Assembly: GCF_003418935.1 (NCBI RefSeq)
Contig: NZ_QVMT01000012.1
Coordinates: 1 to 64,000 of the forward strand
Direction: 5' to 3'
Source of the DNA: Emticicia sp. C21
GTDB lineage: Bacteria > Bacteroidota > Bacteroidia > Cytophagales > Spirosomataceae
Length of the DNA stretch: 64,000 bases
Shown in pieces: positions 53,148 to 62,692 of the stretch. Made by a program: the position numbers and the translations under genes. The notes beneath the pieces were generated by a model. It saw only the letters and a program-made list of their open reading frames with translations, did no database searches and had not been told where the DNA came from. Each line of letters begins with the position of its first letter. Position 1 is the stretch's first letter.

Positions 53148-55799
53148 ATGAGAATTGTTACATTCTTGCTTTTTTTGATTTTTTCTCAAAGTTATGGGCA
53201 AAAAATCGAACTTTTCGCAGATTTAGAAAAAAATGAAATTGATACTGAACTCAATTTTCTTACTTCTTTTAATGGAAGTATTTATTTCTATGAACAAACG
53301 AATGGTAAGAATAAAGGGATTTATAAAACTGACGGGACGGACGCGGGTACTGTTCTATTAAAAAATTTATACAATTTCAATAGTAGTAATTGTACAGGGA
53401 TTTATGCAGGAACAAGCAAGATTATATTCAGTAGTATTGAAAATATTGATAATAAACTGTATATAAGTGATGGAACAACCGCAGGTACATTATTAATACA
53501 TCAGAATTCTAGCCTTAAATATTCAAATTTTATCGAAAATAATGGGTTTATTTATTTTACAATAGGAGGTAATTCTTTATGGAAAACAGATGGCACAAGT
53601 GCAGGAACAATATTAGTAAAAAATAATATAAGCGTAAGCAATTTTTATAGTTTTAATAATACACTATATTTTGTAGGATATTCATCCGCGACCGGTTATG
53701 AACTCTGGAAAAGTGATGGTACAGAAGCAGGCACTAATATGGTGGTCGATTTTGGTTCAGGAGCAGAGCATGGTATTCAGCCTACTTCAAAAATTATTAT
53801 GCATCAGAACTGCCTATATTATAATCTGAACTATTCTATTATAAAGTTTGATATGCTCACACAAATAAGTACAGTGTTTGTAACTTTAATTAATACCTTC
53901 AATAACTATAAAACACCAAAAGATTTTCTAATTAAAGATAACGATTTGTATGTTATTGGTGTAGGTCTTGTTGACGGTAATCTTTATAAGTATAATTTAT
54001 TAAGCAATAATCTTACCCGACTTATAGAAAATGGTTCTATCAGTTTTTTTAATGAATTGATTGTGTATAATGGAAATGTTTATTGTAGCGGTTTGTATGG
54101 TTTGATTAAAACAGACGGAACCGTTAATGGTACTGTTGGCGTATCAGATTTTAACGATACAAATGGATATTATTTTAACATAGGTACTCTTAAAAATGGA
54201 AAAATATTTAACTCATACCTTTATTATCTAAGGCATAAAATTGTAGGGGGAAAATACTATTATGCGCTATGGAAAACAGATGGCACAAAGGCTGGGAGTA
54301 TTATTGTAAAAGAATACCCCAATATTGTTAAAAATTACAACTATGTGAATGATACATTTGAAGAGAGCCAAGGCAAGTTGTTTTTTTATTTAAATGATGG
54401 ACTCAATGGTCGTGAAGTATATAAATCTGATGGCACAAATGCAGGTACCGGCATTGTGAAAAATTTAGGTGCACCGAATGTTAATGAAAGTACAGCTCAA
54501 TATCGGATGTTAGAATTTGATGGAAAATTTATTATACAGGATAATAATACAACTTACGCTCTTGACACTACAACAAAGACAACTACCTTTTTAGCTGATA
54601 TAGGAGATGATTCATCACCTTTTGCTTATAATGATAGAATCTATCTGGATGGCCGATATAGAACAAATACTAATTTAACAGGAATAGATTATTTTTGTCC
54701 TTATTGTTCTTCTCCAACAGTTTTTCAGAATAAAATATTTTTAAGTAAGGATGATGAACTATATAACTATGATGGTACTAACTTCAATCTTGTTAAGGAT
54801 ATAAATCCTACAGGAAATTCGTCTCCAAGGACACTCGGAGTAATTAATAATAAGCTTATAGTGACTGCATATCATCCCAATTATGGAACAGAGCTTTGGG
54901 TATCTGATGGAACTATGGCTGGCACTAATCTTATAAAGGATATATTTACAGGTACTTCTAGTATTATTATTTACAAAAAGTTTGTGTATAATAATTTATT
55001 GCTATTTGAAATATATACTAATAAATATGAATTATGGCGTACTGATGGAACAGAAGCAGGGACATTTTGCATTTCCGAGAATCTTGAAAATAATTATGGT
55101 CGCTACGATAATTTTATTGTTTTTAATAATAAATGTTACCTTATAACTGATCGTAAAATATGTGTAACTGATGGTACACTAGAACAAACCAAATTTTTAA
55201 ATGGAACTTACTCTGCTGTATATGGCTCACCTAATTTTAGTATAAGTAATAGTAAGTTGTACTTTATCGCTCAGAATCCAAATTATGGAGATATAATTTA
55301 TAGTATTCAGAATGATGTGATAACGCCTGCTAGTAACCCATTAAACGCACCCGCAAGTTATATAAATGCCAAAACTTTATTTGCTTTTGATGAACGCAAT
55401 TTGGTGTTTTCGTTTCAAGATGCTTATGATATTACATCTCTGGCCTTATTAGACGCAAGAGATAATAAAACTACCCTTTTGAAGAAATTGGACAGATATA
55501 ATAGTCCGACTTACAAAAAAGTCAATAATCTGATATTTTTTAGAGCTACTGATTTAACTCATGGCACTGAGTTTTGGGTAATTAGATTTCCAAAATGCCC
55601 CAATGAATTGAATATTACTACTAAATATATAAACTCAACAACAAAATTGAGTGCAAATTATATGATTACTGCCAGTAATAGTATCTCAGGTGGTAACTTA
55701 ACTTATCGTTCAGGTGATGCAATTTTACTAAACTCAGGTTTTAAAGTTGAAAGTGGAGGAGTTTTTAAGGCAGAAATAGGTAAATGTGAGAGTTATTAG
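53148..55799 (+). CDS. ELWxxDGT-repeat exported protein
   Basis: The 883-residue product has a signal peptide (MRIVTFLLFLIFSQSYG) and about ten ELWxxDGTxAGT-type repeats (for example LWKTDGTSAGT, ELWKSDGTEAGT, ELWVSDGTMAGT, ELWRTDGTEAGT), a beta-propeller-like repeat of secreted Bacteroidota proteins. The end has LTYRSGDAILLNSGFKVESG and GVFKAEIGKC, matching the 3-coathanger stack domain. No T9SS sorting domain follows. The gene is clearly more AT-rich than its neighbours (many Asn/Ile/Tyr codons), compatible with horizontal acquisition or relaxed selection. Function unknown. Confidence 0.88.
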   Translation: MRIVTFLLFLIFSQSYGQKIELFADLEKNEIDTELNFLTSFNGSIYFYEQTNGKNKGIYKTDGTDAGTVLLKNLYNFNSSNCTGIYAGTSKIIFSSIENIDNKLYISDGTTAGTLLIHQNSSLKYSNFIENNGFIYFTIGGNSLWKTDGTSAGTILVKNNISVSNFYSFNNTLYFVGYSSATGYELWKSDGTEAGTNMVVDFGSGAEHGIQPTSKIIMHQNCLYYNLNYSIIKFDMLTQISTVFVTLINTFNNYKTPKDFLIKDNDLYVIGVGLVDGNLYKYNLLSNNLTRLIENGSISFFNELIVYNGNVYCSGLYGLIKTDGTVNGTVGVSDFNDTNGYYFNIGTLKNGKIFNSYLYYLRHKIVGGKYYYALWKTDGTKAGSIIVKEYPNIVKNYNYVNDTFEESQGKLFFYLNDGLNGREVYKSDGTNAGTGIVKNLGAPNVNESTAQYRMLEFDGKFIIQDNNTTYALDTTTKTTTFLADIGDDSSPFAYNDRIYLDGRYRTNTNLTGIDYFCPYCSSPTVFQNKIFLSKDDELYNYDGTNFNLVKDINPTGNSSPRTLGVINNKLIVTAYHPNYGTELWVSDGTMAGTNLIKDIFTGTSSIIIYKKFVYNNLLLFEIYTNKYELWRTDGTEAGTFCISENLENNYGRYDNFIVFNNKCYLITDRKICVTDGTLEQTKFLNGTYSAVYGSPNFSISNSKLYFIAQNPNYGDIIYSIQNDVITPASNPLNAPASYINAKTLFAFDERNLVFSFQDAYDITSLALLDARDNKTTLLKKLDRYNSPTYKKVNNLIFFRATDLTHGTEFWVIRFPKCPNELNITTKYINSTTKLSANYMITASNSISGGNLTYRSGDAILLNSGFKVESGGVFKAEIGKCESY

Positions 55800-55930
55800 T
55801 TTTCTATTAGGGCTGTATAGATGGCGTAAAAAATAATCGGTCATCAGGATAATGACCAATCAATAGAATTTTAGTAAGAAATGAGTAGTGACAGGATGAT
55901 AAAGATAGTTTTATTATTCATTTTTATCAA

Positions 55931-56752
55931 ATGTTTTATAGAAAAATCATACCTGCTACTCCTTTGCAGACACTCGTAGAATGTTATTACATCTGGGAGT
56001 GTAATGAGTTAATGGGTGAATCTATAACCATTGAGTCACCACCATCAGGTTTTACTTCCATGGTATTCAATTATGGCGATTGCTATAAGACCTCTTCAAC
56101 AGATAATTCAGATTTTAAGTCAGCACCAAGAAATTTTATTGCGGGGCAAGCTACAAAGACCTATAAGCTTTTATTAGAGGGTAAAATAGGTATGATTGGG
56201 ATAGTTTTTCGTCCTACCGCTATCAATACTTTATTTGGAATTCAGATGTATGAATTGAATGATGAGAGATTAGATTTGAGCTCTGTATTAGGCAAAGAAA
56301 TTGAGCCTATTCAGGAACGTATCATTGAGGCGCGTACTAACCAGGAAAAGATAGATATTATTGATCAGTTTTTGCTTTTTAAACTACTCAACTGCAAAGG
56401 CCAACCGAATCATACTGATTTTGCTGCTAATTTAATTGTATCGCAGAATGGTATTATCAATGTATCAAAAATGATGGAGGAACTCTGCGTTTGTCGCAGA
56501 CAGTTAGAGCGTCAGTTTTTGCAAAAGGTAGGAGTTAGTCCGAAATACTACGCCAGAATACGCCGCATAAGTTACCTATGCTCAATTATGGCTAATAAGC
56601 GATGGCAGGTAGCCGATTGGCACGATTTGATTTTCCAGATGGGGTATTACGATCAATCACATTTCATCAAAGAATTTACAGCCTTTACAAGCAAATCACC
56701 CTCTTTCTACTTAAAAAATAACGTCGAATTAAGCAATTACCTGCAATCGTAA
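55931..56752 (+). CDS. AraC-type regulator with DUF6597-like N-terminus
   Basis: The 273-residue product starts MFYRKIIPATPLQTLVECYYIWE, typical of the DUF6597/AraC group, and has an HTH region in the last 100 residues (INVSKMMEELCVCRRQLERQ; VGVSPKYYARIRRISYLCSI; FIKEFTAFTSKSPSFYLK). The predicted targets are the DinB and SnoaL-like genes that follow; this is from position alone. Confidence 0.87.
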   Translation: MFYRKIIPATPLQTLVECYYIWECNELMGESITIESPPSGFTSMVFNYGDCYKTSSTDNSDFKSAPRNFIAGQATKTYKLLLEGKIGMIGIVFRPTAINTLFGIQMYELNDERLDLSSVLGKEIEPIQERIIEARTNQEKIDIIDQFLLFKLLNCKGQPNHTDFAANLIVSQNGIINVSKMMEELCVCRRQLERQFLQKVGVSPKYYARIRRISYLCSIMANKRWQVADWHDLIFQMGYYDQSHFIKEFTAFTSKSPSFYLKNNVELSNYLQS

Positions 56753-56928
56753 GCACGATATTGTATGCCAAATGAAAGATGTCGCATTTTTACAATAGAT
56801 TCAATAAGCATTTATTCAATTTTGTATCGGTTTTAGGGCGTAAGAAATAAACAGCTGTATTTTTTACTCATAAAATTCAGAACAGTAATATTTAACAAAT
56901 ATTTTAATTGGATAAGTACCATTTTATT

Positions 56929-57522
56929 ATGAAAAAGCTAATTCTTTTTTTATTGATTTCTATGTCTGCCACTGCGCAGAACAAATTATGGACAGAAAAT
57001 GATCGGCAGGAATTAATCGCCAATCTGAAAAAAACAAAAGACAGCCTGATTAAAGAAACTCAGAGCCTGAGTATTGAACAGTGGAATTTCAGAGAATCAC
57101 CTGAGCGCTGGACAATCGGAGAAATAGTAGAGCATTTAGGTTTATGGGAGCGGATTTTTGCACGTGAAACGAATATTGCCTTGCGAAGCAAACCAACCCC
57201 GGAATTGAACGCCTCCTCAAAACCGGATAGTTGGTACATAGACTTTATGATGGAAGAAAAAGTCCATAATGCTCCCGACTATGCCCGCCCGATGGGTTTT
57301 GCACTAGGCAAAGATAACCTGACAACCTTTTTGAAAATCAGAGAACAAACGATTCGCTTTGTTGAAACTACTCAGGCAGACTTAAAAGCACATTTCGAAC
57401 CTGTAGGCGGCGAAAATTATCGCAATGTGCATCAGATATTTATTGTTCAGTATGGCCACGTATCCCGCCATATCAGACAAATTAAAAAAGTGAAAACCCA
57501 TCCCAATTATCCGGCACTATAA
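56929..57522 (+). CDS. Exported DinB-like protein
   Basis: From ATG 56929 the 197-residue product has a signal peptide (MKKLILFLLISMSATAQ) and a DinB-type four-helix fold with LKKTKDSLIKETQSLSIEQW, SPERWTIGEIVEHLGLWE and QYGHVSRHIRQI. The motif His residues that would bind a metal in DinB_2 proteins (GEIVEHL, GHVSRHI) are visible. An upstream ATG at 56908 adds seven residues. Metal-dependent hydrolase activity is inferred from the family. It is 14 bases upstream of the SnoaL-like gene. Confidence 0.85.
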   Translation: MKKLILFLLISMSATAQNKLWTENDRQELIANLKKTKDSLIKETQSLSIEQWNFRESPERWTIGEIVEHLGLWERIFARETNIALRSKPTPELNASSKPDSWYIDFMMEEKVHNAPDYARPMGFALGKDNLTTFLKIREQTIRFVETTQADLKAHFEPVGGENYRNVHQIFIVQYGHVSRHIRQIKKVKTHPNYPAL

Positions 57523-57536
57523 TCTTAAATAATATT

Positions 57537-57983
57537 ATGAAAACGATCGAACAATTAGAAACAACGACAGACCTTACCCGTAAAGGAACTTGCATTGAGT
57601 TTTTTTCAGCCTATCAGGACCTTGATATTGACCGCATGGTAGGCTTATTTACGCCTGATGCTACCATTGATTTCAAACCATTGGGCGAAAGCGGAAAAGG
57701 CAAAGTAAATGAATTAGGAAGAGGTTTATGGAGTGCTTTAATAGATGCCTTTCCTGACCTTGATAATACCATTGATACATTTGATGTAAATGGAGATGCA
57801 ATTACCTGCCAGGTAGTAATTTTTGGCACCCAAGTCAAAGAATTTGCCGGAATACCAAGCAAAGGCTTAAAATTTGAGAGCGACCATGTTTTTGTATTTG
57901 AATTTAATGAAGACGATAAAGCGACTTCCCTATCTGTTGATTGGAATCATGAAAGTTTTACCAGACAATTAGGTGTAGTATAG
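57537..57983 (+). CDS. SnoaL-like (NTF2 fold) protein
   Basis: The 148-residue product has the SnoaL/NTF2 pattern: IEFFSAYQDLDIDRMVGLFTPDATIDFKPLGE, LGRGLWSALIDAFPDL and a final strand with SVDWNHESF. These cone-shaped folds bind hydrophobic ligands or act as ester cyclases. It is the second gene of a two-gene unit with the DinB-like gene. A hairpin follows at 58002-58038. Confidence 0.8.
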   Translation: MKTIEQLETTTDLTRKGTCIEFFSAYQDLDIDRMVGLFTPDATIDFKPLGESGKGKVNELGRGLWSALIDAFPDLDNTIDTFDVNGDAITCQVVIFGTQVKEFAGIPSKGLKFESDHVFVFEFNEDDKATSLSVDWNHESFTRQLGVV

Positions 57984-58001
57984 CCATAAAAACCTTTTAG
58001 G

Positions 58002-58038
58002 TAAGTAGCAGGAACCCTGAATGGGAGATTGCTACTTA
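58002..58038. terminator. Hairpin between SnoaL-like and DUF4846 genes
   Basis: Arms TAAGTAGCA (58002-58010) and TGCTACTTA (58030-58038) with a 19-base loop and a following T run. Confidence 0.6.
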
Positions 58039-58045
58039 TTTTTAA

Positions 58046-58891
58046 TTATTTCTCCCATGACCTCAAATGATGGGTTCTGAAAGCCCATTCTGGTGTTACC
58101 AATTCATTGATTATATTAGCCGAATACCACGGGCTTAGTTGCTTATTATTCGGATTTTTCAGAATCTGGATTTCCTGAGCAGGCATATAACTTTGAGCTA
58201 ATAAAAATACTTTCTCTCTCTTTTGATTTTCTGCTACATCAACAACAATTACTGCGTGGCCTGGTGAACCACCAATAATAAATACATCGCCAATAGCTAT
58301 ATTTTCAAATTCTTTCCTATAAAGCGTTTTTTCAAGTGAAAGCGTCCCTGCATAGACAAAAACAAAGTTCATATAGTTTCTGAAATCTTTATAAGTATTA
58401 GATGGAGCGGCAGATTTTTGCCAATAAGTCTGATTACCTTTCAATATTACCCGGTTTCCCTTTATCCATTCGGTATAGTCTACAAGAAAGCCATTGGTAA
58501 GATTAAATGAAATATTATTATAGGATTTTTGTGCGTAAAAATATTCGGCACGCAAACGCATAATGGCATCAGCGCATTGTTGTAGATTCTTGTTGTCGAT
58601 GTCTATATTTACTACAGCTTCATATACATCTTTGTATTTAATGCTTCCATCATAATATTTCACTTTTGAACCTGCGGCTTTTAATGGAAGATTTTGCAGA
58701 TAATGAGCGAAAGAAGCTTGCTTGACCGCCCTTCTTTCATAACCTTTTGGGATATTAAATCTTGAAAGCACGCTTGTGCCACTTTCGTTAATCAAAGGAT
58801 TCACCGTTAAGGTATAATTAACCGATTGAGTGCAACAGATAAAGGCTAATAGCAACAATGCTATACAGCCTGTATTAACTAAAGTTTTCAT
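58046..58891 (-). CDS. DUF4846 lipoprotein-like protein
   Basis: The 281-residue product has a lipoprotein-type signal (LLLAFICCTQS, Cys near 19-20) and the DUF4846 pattern: FNIPKGYERRAVKQASFAHYLQNLPL, YDGSIKYKDVYEAVVNIDI, DAIMRLRAEYFYA and IGDVFIIGGSPGHAVIVVD. The last segment with its GHAV His and VVD Asp resembles a cysteine-peptidase or amidase core, which could mean an NlpC/P60-like fold. Function unknown. It heads no operon: the next gene upstream on this strand (YhhN) is 55 bases away. Confidence 0.83.
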   Translation of the reverse strand: MKTLVNTGCIALLLLAFICCTQSVNYTLTVNPLINESGTSVLSRFNIPKGYERRAVKQASFAHYLQNLPLKAAGSKVKYYDGSIKYKDVYEAVVNIDIDNKNLQQCADAIMRLRAEYFYAQKSYNNISFNLTNGFLVDYTEWIKGNRVILKGNQTYWQKSAAPSNTYKDFRNYMNFVFVYAGTLSLEKTLYRKEFENIAIGDVFIIGGSPGHAVIVVDVAENQKREKVFLLAQSYMPAQEIQILKNPNNKQLSPWYSANIINELVTPEWAFRTHHLRSWEK

Positions 58892-58946
58892 TGAACAAGA
58901 GATTTAGAATAGCTTTTCTCTATAACGAAAACTTTAGTTATGTATT

Positions 58947-59594
58947 CTATGCCCGTCGACTAACTAATAATCCCTGAATAATCAGATACTGTGCAACTAC
59001 ATAGGTAGCCATAATCCAAAGACCTGAAAGGGGTATATTGACTACAAATTTGCTCAAGGCAATCAATGAATCGGAGAGGATAAATAAGATAGCGCCAATG
59101 AGTACTAGCTGATAACTTTTATCATTCACTTTTCTTTCACTGGCTCTGATTCCCATCAAAGTAATCACTACTGAATAAATAATAATCGGGATTTTGAAAT
59201 CGCCGGGTAGCTTGTTTAATAAGAAAAACAGCAATAAACAAGAATATGAAATAAAAGGCAACCAACGGAAATGACGAGATTCTCCTTCTTGCTGAAAAAG
59301 CATAACATAGCAAACCTGTGCCAGTAAAAATGAGCCTAAGCCCAATAAGAAAAATAACTGGTTTTGTCTCTGAAACATTAGAAGAGTATCGCCTAAGCAA
59401 GCGAAAAACAAGGCTAATAATACAATCTTATCTCGTTTATTAAGAGTGGATTGGGTATGTTGAAAATAAAAAAATCCTAACGTAATCATCAGGAGGGGTT
59501 TCGTGATATAGCCAAGCCATTCGTTTTCGATAATACCCGAAACTATATTTATGATAGAAAGAGTAAAGAAAATTACAGTCTGGTTACGGTTCAT
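58947..59594 (-). CDS. YhhN-family (lysoplasmalogenase-like) membrane protein
   Basis: The 215-residue product has seven to eight hydrophobic helices, with YITKPLLMITLGFFYFQ and CLGDTLLMFQ, the YhhN/TMEM86 acidic-loop signature, and ILSDSLIALSKF. TMEM86-type enzymes hydrolyse lysoplasmalogens, though the bacterial substrate is not established. It is 13 bases downstream of the M28 peptidase gene. Confidence 0.85.
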   Translation of the reverse strand: MNRNQTVIFFTLSIINIVSGIIENEWLGYITKPLLMITLGFFYFQHTQSTLNKRDKIVLLALFFACLGDTLLMFQRQNQLFFLLGLGSFLLAQVCYVMLFQQEGESRHFRWLPFISYSCLLLFFLLNKLPGDFKIPIIIYSVVITLMGIRASERKVNDKSYQLVLIGAILFILSDSLIALSKFVVNIPLSGLWIMATYVVAQYLIIQGLLVSRRA

Positions 59595-59607
59595 AGCGTG
59601 AGGAAGG

Positions 59608-60753
59608 TTAAGTTTGGTTGAGGTGTTCTCCGATTTTCTCTGCTAATATAATAGCCTTTTCCATAGGGACGAAATCTACATTAGAAAGAATATCAGTCGG
59701 GCGATGAATATTGGGCATTCTACCGCTACTATCCAATGCTGCTAAAGTTACAGCCGGAATACCTGCCCGCTGAAACCATACCGAATCAAAATCAGCCGTA
59801 TGCCATGCTCCGGTGGTTACTTCTTTCAGAGTAGATAGCTCTGAAACCGATTGTTTGGCTATCTGAATCAACTTATTATCATAAACAATATTTGACCAGC
59901 TACCTGTCTGGGTAATAATTTTCAGATTCCCATTACCTAGCGTATCAAAATTCACCAGATAAGTCTCTTTATTGAACTCAGTATAATGTTTTTTCAGATA
60001 GGCTCTCGAACCAATCATCCCTACTTCCTCTGCACCTGTCAAAACTAATTCCACTTCAAGAGTAGATAAATTCTTTGCCCATAACTTCTGTGCGGTAGCA
60101 ATAGCTGCCGCCGCTCCCGTAGCATTATCAGAAGCCCCGTTTGAGTACCCTAAGCGGAAATAATCAATTGTGCCAACAACACCTTGAAGCAGGAAATAAA
60201 AAGCTAAAATATTGCCTACCAGCAAGATAAAAGCATTAGGTACAAGAAACTGAGAAATAGCCACAAACTGCGCTAAAATCATCAGAAACAAACTGATTTT
60301 TAACGACTGCCTGAAATTACCCACCATTTCAGGGCGATAAAGCACCGAAATAGGAGCAGTATCCCAATGAGCCATTAAGATGAGTTTCTTAGGCTTTATA
60401 TGCTCCTTATTTTTTTGCTTGACAATCAAATTATAAGAAGTAACTAATGGCGGAAAATTGATAACGGGTGAGGCGTACCAGTTAAAATAGAGCATAGCCA
60501 TCGTTACAAAAATAAGCGTAAGAAACAACCCGATAATAGGAGAGAAGTTGAGTGCTAGTAAACCTACAACCAAACCACCAATCAACCACCAAACGATGGA
60601 GATATACGTTTTAGGCGTTTTGAACGATTCTCTCGTTACTTCTTGTTCACCAAACAAACTGGTTAAATAATCAAGCACAGGGATTTCGTGTAGAGTAGCC
60701 ACTCCTCTGTTTGGAAAAGATGCCAGTTTTTCTACAATTTGTTTGGGTGTCAT
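59608..60753 (-). CDS. M28-family peptidase with membrane helices
   Basis: The 381-residue product has the M28 ligands: HWDTAP near residue 128, SDNATG near 207, AEEVG near 240, NFDTLG near 268 and NIHRPTDIL near 350. It has two helices near residues 48-95 (LIGGLVVGLLALNFSPIIGL) and two more near 150-195 (ISLFLMILAQFVAISQFLVP, ILLVGNILAFYFLLQG) that fall between the first His/Asp and the second Asp of the site. All ligands are present, so it should be an active zinc aminopeptidase on the membrane. Neighbours YhhN (13 bases) and a membrane protein (38 bases) suggest an operon. Confidence 0.87.
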   Translation of the reverse strand: MTPKQIVEKLASFPNRGVATLHEIPVLDYLTSLFGEQEVTRESFKTPKTYISIVWWLIGGLVVGLLALNFSPIIGLFLTLIFVTMAMLYFNWYASPVINFPPLVTSYNLIVKQKNKEHIKPKKLILMAHWDTAPISVLYRPEMVGNFRQSLKISLFLMILAQFVAISQFLVPNAFILLVGNILAFYFLLQGVVGTIDYFRLGYSNGASDNATGAAAAIATAQKLWAKNLSTLEVELVLTGAEEVGMIGSRAYLKKHYTEFNKETYLVNFDTLGNGNLKIITQTGSWSNIVYDNKLIQIAKQSVSELSTLKEVTTGAWHTADFDSVWFQRAGIPAVTLAALDSSGRMPNIHRPTDILSNVDFVPMEKAIILAEKIGEHLNQT

Positions 60754-60791
60754 ATCGAAATTTATCAGATTAAGAGCCTATAAAATCAAAA

Positions 60792-61661
60792 TCAATCAAG
60801 AATTTTAAATTCTTCAACATCTAAACTTATATTAGATGTTAATTGGAGTTTTCTTATAAACTTATTCTTTACAAGCCAGTCATAATCACTCTTCAAAACA
60901 CTGATTTCTATGGTTTTGCCTAAATTAACTAATTTAGTATTACCACCATTATAATAGTAGGCCTTGAAAAACCTTTGATTATGAGTCTTAAATATTAAAT
61001 TCGGATAGCCTTCTATTTGTAAATCTGCTCTGACCTTACGCCTGCCAAAATTAATATCGGTTATTTTACCGGTGAAATGTATTTTTTCTTCAGAATCTGA
61101 CTTTTCTTTGACGATCGACCAGAATACAGTTAATGTTAATAGAGCTGATAAAATAAATATAAAAAGTATACTCTTTCTGGTCTGAATAATATTCCCGTTA
61201 TATAAAGTACCGTTAACTTTCAGCTCTTTATCAATTTGAATGTTCGAATTTTTAAAGTAATCTCTAGCAGACTTATAGTCTCCATAATCGCCTCTTTCAA
61301 TTACAAAGTCTCTGTCCTTACTCTTGATTATCATGTAATGAAAATATTTTTTTTTGCTATAAATACTGTCCTCATTCCATGAAATGATATCATCTATTGT
61401 TATTTCATAGAGATTCTGATTTTTATTATTTTCTACTACGATTCTATCTGGATAAATCACATAGGTTCTTTTATAAAACAGAGGTATTAGATTTAGAAAA
61501 ACAAAGAGAAAAAATAAAGAAACAATTATTCCCAGCCATGCTGCGTTTAGAACGGAAATAAGTATGAATACAATAAAAACTGCTAACCAGAAAACCGAAG
61601 AAATAACCAATTCAAATGAATTATTTCTTGGGTGTAATATTATTGGGTTCTCTTCAGTCAC
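60792..61661 (-). CDS. Membrane protein of unknown function
   Basis: The 289-residue product has two helices at the start (VISSVFWLAVFIVFILISVL; LGIIVSLFFLFVFLNLIPLF), a soluble segment (YVIYPDRIVVENNKNQNLYE, resembling a PH-like insertion of membrane proteins), a helix near 165-185 (ILFIFILSALLTLTVFW) and a C-terminal beta-rich part (FTGKITDINFGRRKVRADL). No family recognised. The base composition is AT-rich. It may be cotranscribed with the M28 gene, 38 bases downstream. Confidence 0.55.
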   Translation of the reverse strand: MTEENPIILHPRNNSFELVISSVFWLAVFIVFILISVLNAAWLGIIVSLFFLFVFLNLIPLFYKRTYVIYPDRIVVENNKNQNLYEITIDDIISWNEDSIYSKKKYFHYMIIKSKDRDFVIERGDYGDYKSARDYFKNSNIQIDKELKVNGTLYNGNIIQTRKSILFIFILSALLTLTVFWSIVKEKSDSEEKIHFTGKITDINFGRRKVRADLQIEGYPNLIFKTHNQRFFKAYYYNGGNTKLVNLGKTIEISVLKSDYDWLVKNKFIRKLQLTSNISLDVEEFKILD

Positions 61662-61697
61662 TTTTTCAAAGTTTAAAATGAAGTGTTAATATTCGGG

Positions 61698-62237
61698 TTA
61701 GTTTTCACTATCAAAAAATGCCTCAATCTCTTTCCATGATTTGAATCTCTGATAACCATCTACTTTCTGGTTATGAATGGCACTGAACATGAGTGTTTTG
61801 CCTTTAAAAGTCTTCAGGTTTTTCTCGTGGTCGTCAATCATATAATCGGCTGCTACAATACTTTTGTCTCCGCAAAGTACAATGTTTCTCCAGGATATAA
61901 ACGGAAAATGTTCTTCCAGCCAATCCATTTTATCTTTTAGGGAATTCGGAAATTCAGTAGCCGCCGAAACTATAAAAACCTCATATTTTTTATGTAATTT
62001 TTTTACTACCTCTATGGCGTCGGCCATAACTTCTACATCTCTGAAAAAACCTGGTTTAAATACCTCTTCTCTGATTTTGTGGTAGTTTTTTTCTTCAAAT
62101 ATTTCAAAATAAGATTTGTTTTCAAAATGTTCTTCTGTAAAAGCTGTACTGTTAATATGGTTATAAGTTTTTAAAATTTTTCTTCCGGTAGCCGCCATTA
62201 CGTCGTCCATATCAATGGCAATTCTTTTCTTGGTCAT
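61698..62237 (-). CDS. 5'(3')-deoxyribonucleotidase-like HAD protein
   Basis: The 179-residue product has the HAD motif RIAIDMDDVMAATGRKI, EVFIVSAATEFPNSLKDKM and ADYMIDDHEKNL with the metal-binding Asp pair. The order of these motifs matches the NT5C family (cytosolic 5'(3')-deoxyribonucleotidase). It removes phosphate from (deoxy)nucleoside monophosphates. It lies 36 bases upstream of the membrane protein on the same strand and is divergent from the riboswitch. Confidence 0.87.
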   Translation of the reverse strand: MTKKRIAIDMDDVMAATGRKILKTYNHINSTAFTEEHFENKSYFEIFEEKNYHKIREEVFKPGFFRDVEVMADAIEVVKKLHKKYEVFIVSAATEFPNSLKDKMDWLEEHFPFISWRNIVLCGDKSIVAADYMIDDHEKNLKTFKGKTLMFSAIHNQKVDGYQRFKSWKEIEAFFDSEN

Positions 62238-62381
62238 AAGTATTTTTGTTTTGTTCGTGCGAATATAAACATAGATTTCGCAACATTCGAAAACTAATTA
62301 AACGAGTTTTTATAATTAGTCCGGAAACTCAACAAACTACTATTTTTTATAAAAATTGCTGTTCTTTTAAAAATCACTTCG

Positions 62382-62389
62382 TACCTTTG
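62382..62389 (+). promoter_or_regulatory. -7 box TACCTTTG before cobalamin riboswitch
   Basis: Exact TAnnTTTG match directly before the riboswitch, about 10 bases upstream of its likely first base. Confidence 0.65.
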
Positions 62390-62394
62390 CGGCA

Positions 62395-62565
62395 GTTCGT
62401 AGGTGCCTTAAATGGTTTTCAATAATCATTTCAGGGCTTAAAAGGGAATCCCGTTTAAATCGGGAACTGTCCCCGCAACTGTAAGTTTCATCGGTACATT
62501 TCTTCTACATGGCCACTGTAATACGGGAAGGCCGGGAATGTTGAAACGAGTCAGGAGACCTGCCT
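62395..62565 (+). ncRNA. Cobalamin (B12) riboswitch
   Basis: The RNA leader has the conserved elements in order: GTAGGTGCC near the 5' end, AAAAGGGAATCCCG, GGAACTGTCCCCGCAACTG, the GCCACTG segment, GGGAAGGCCGG and the B12 box GAGTCAGGAGACCTGCC (62548-62564). Binding of adenosylcobalamin or a related corrinoid should repress the downstream receptor. A kissing-loop/expression-platform hairpin was not resolved by eye. Confidence 0.95.
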
Positions 62566-62692
62566 AAGACGATTCTTGTTTGTGCTTTACGGCGGATGAA
62601 GACAAGTGAGCGACAGATTATCATTCATCTTTATTTATTCAGTATTGAGCATTTCAGCTAAATGCTTCTTGTCGAAGGTCTCTCCTTTGGTC

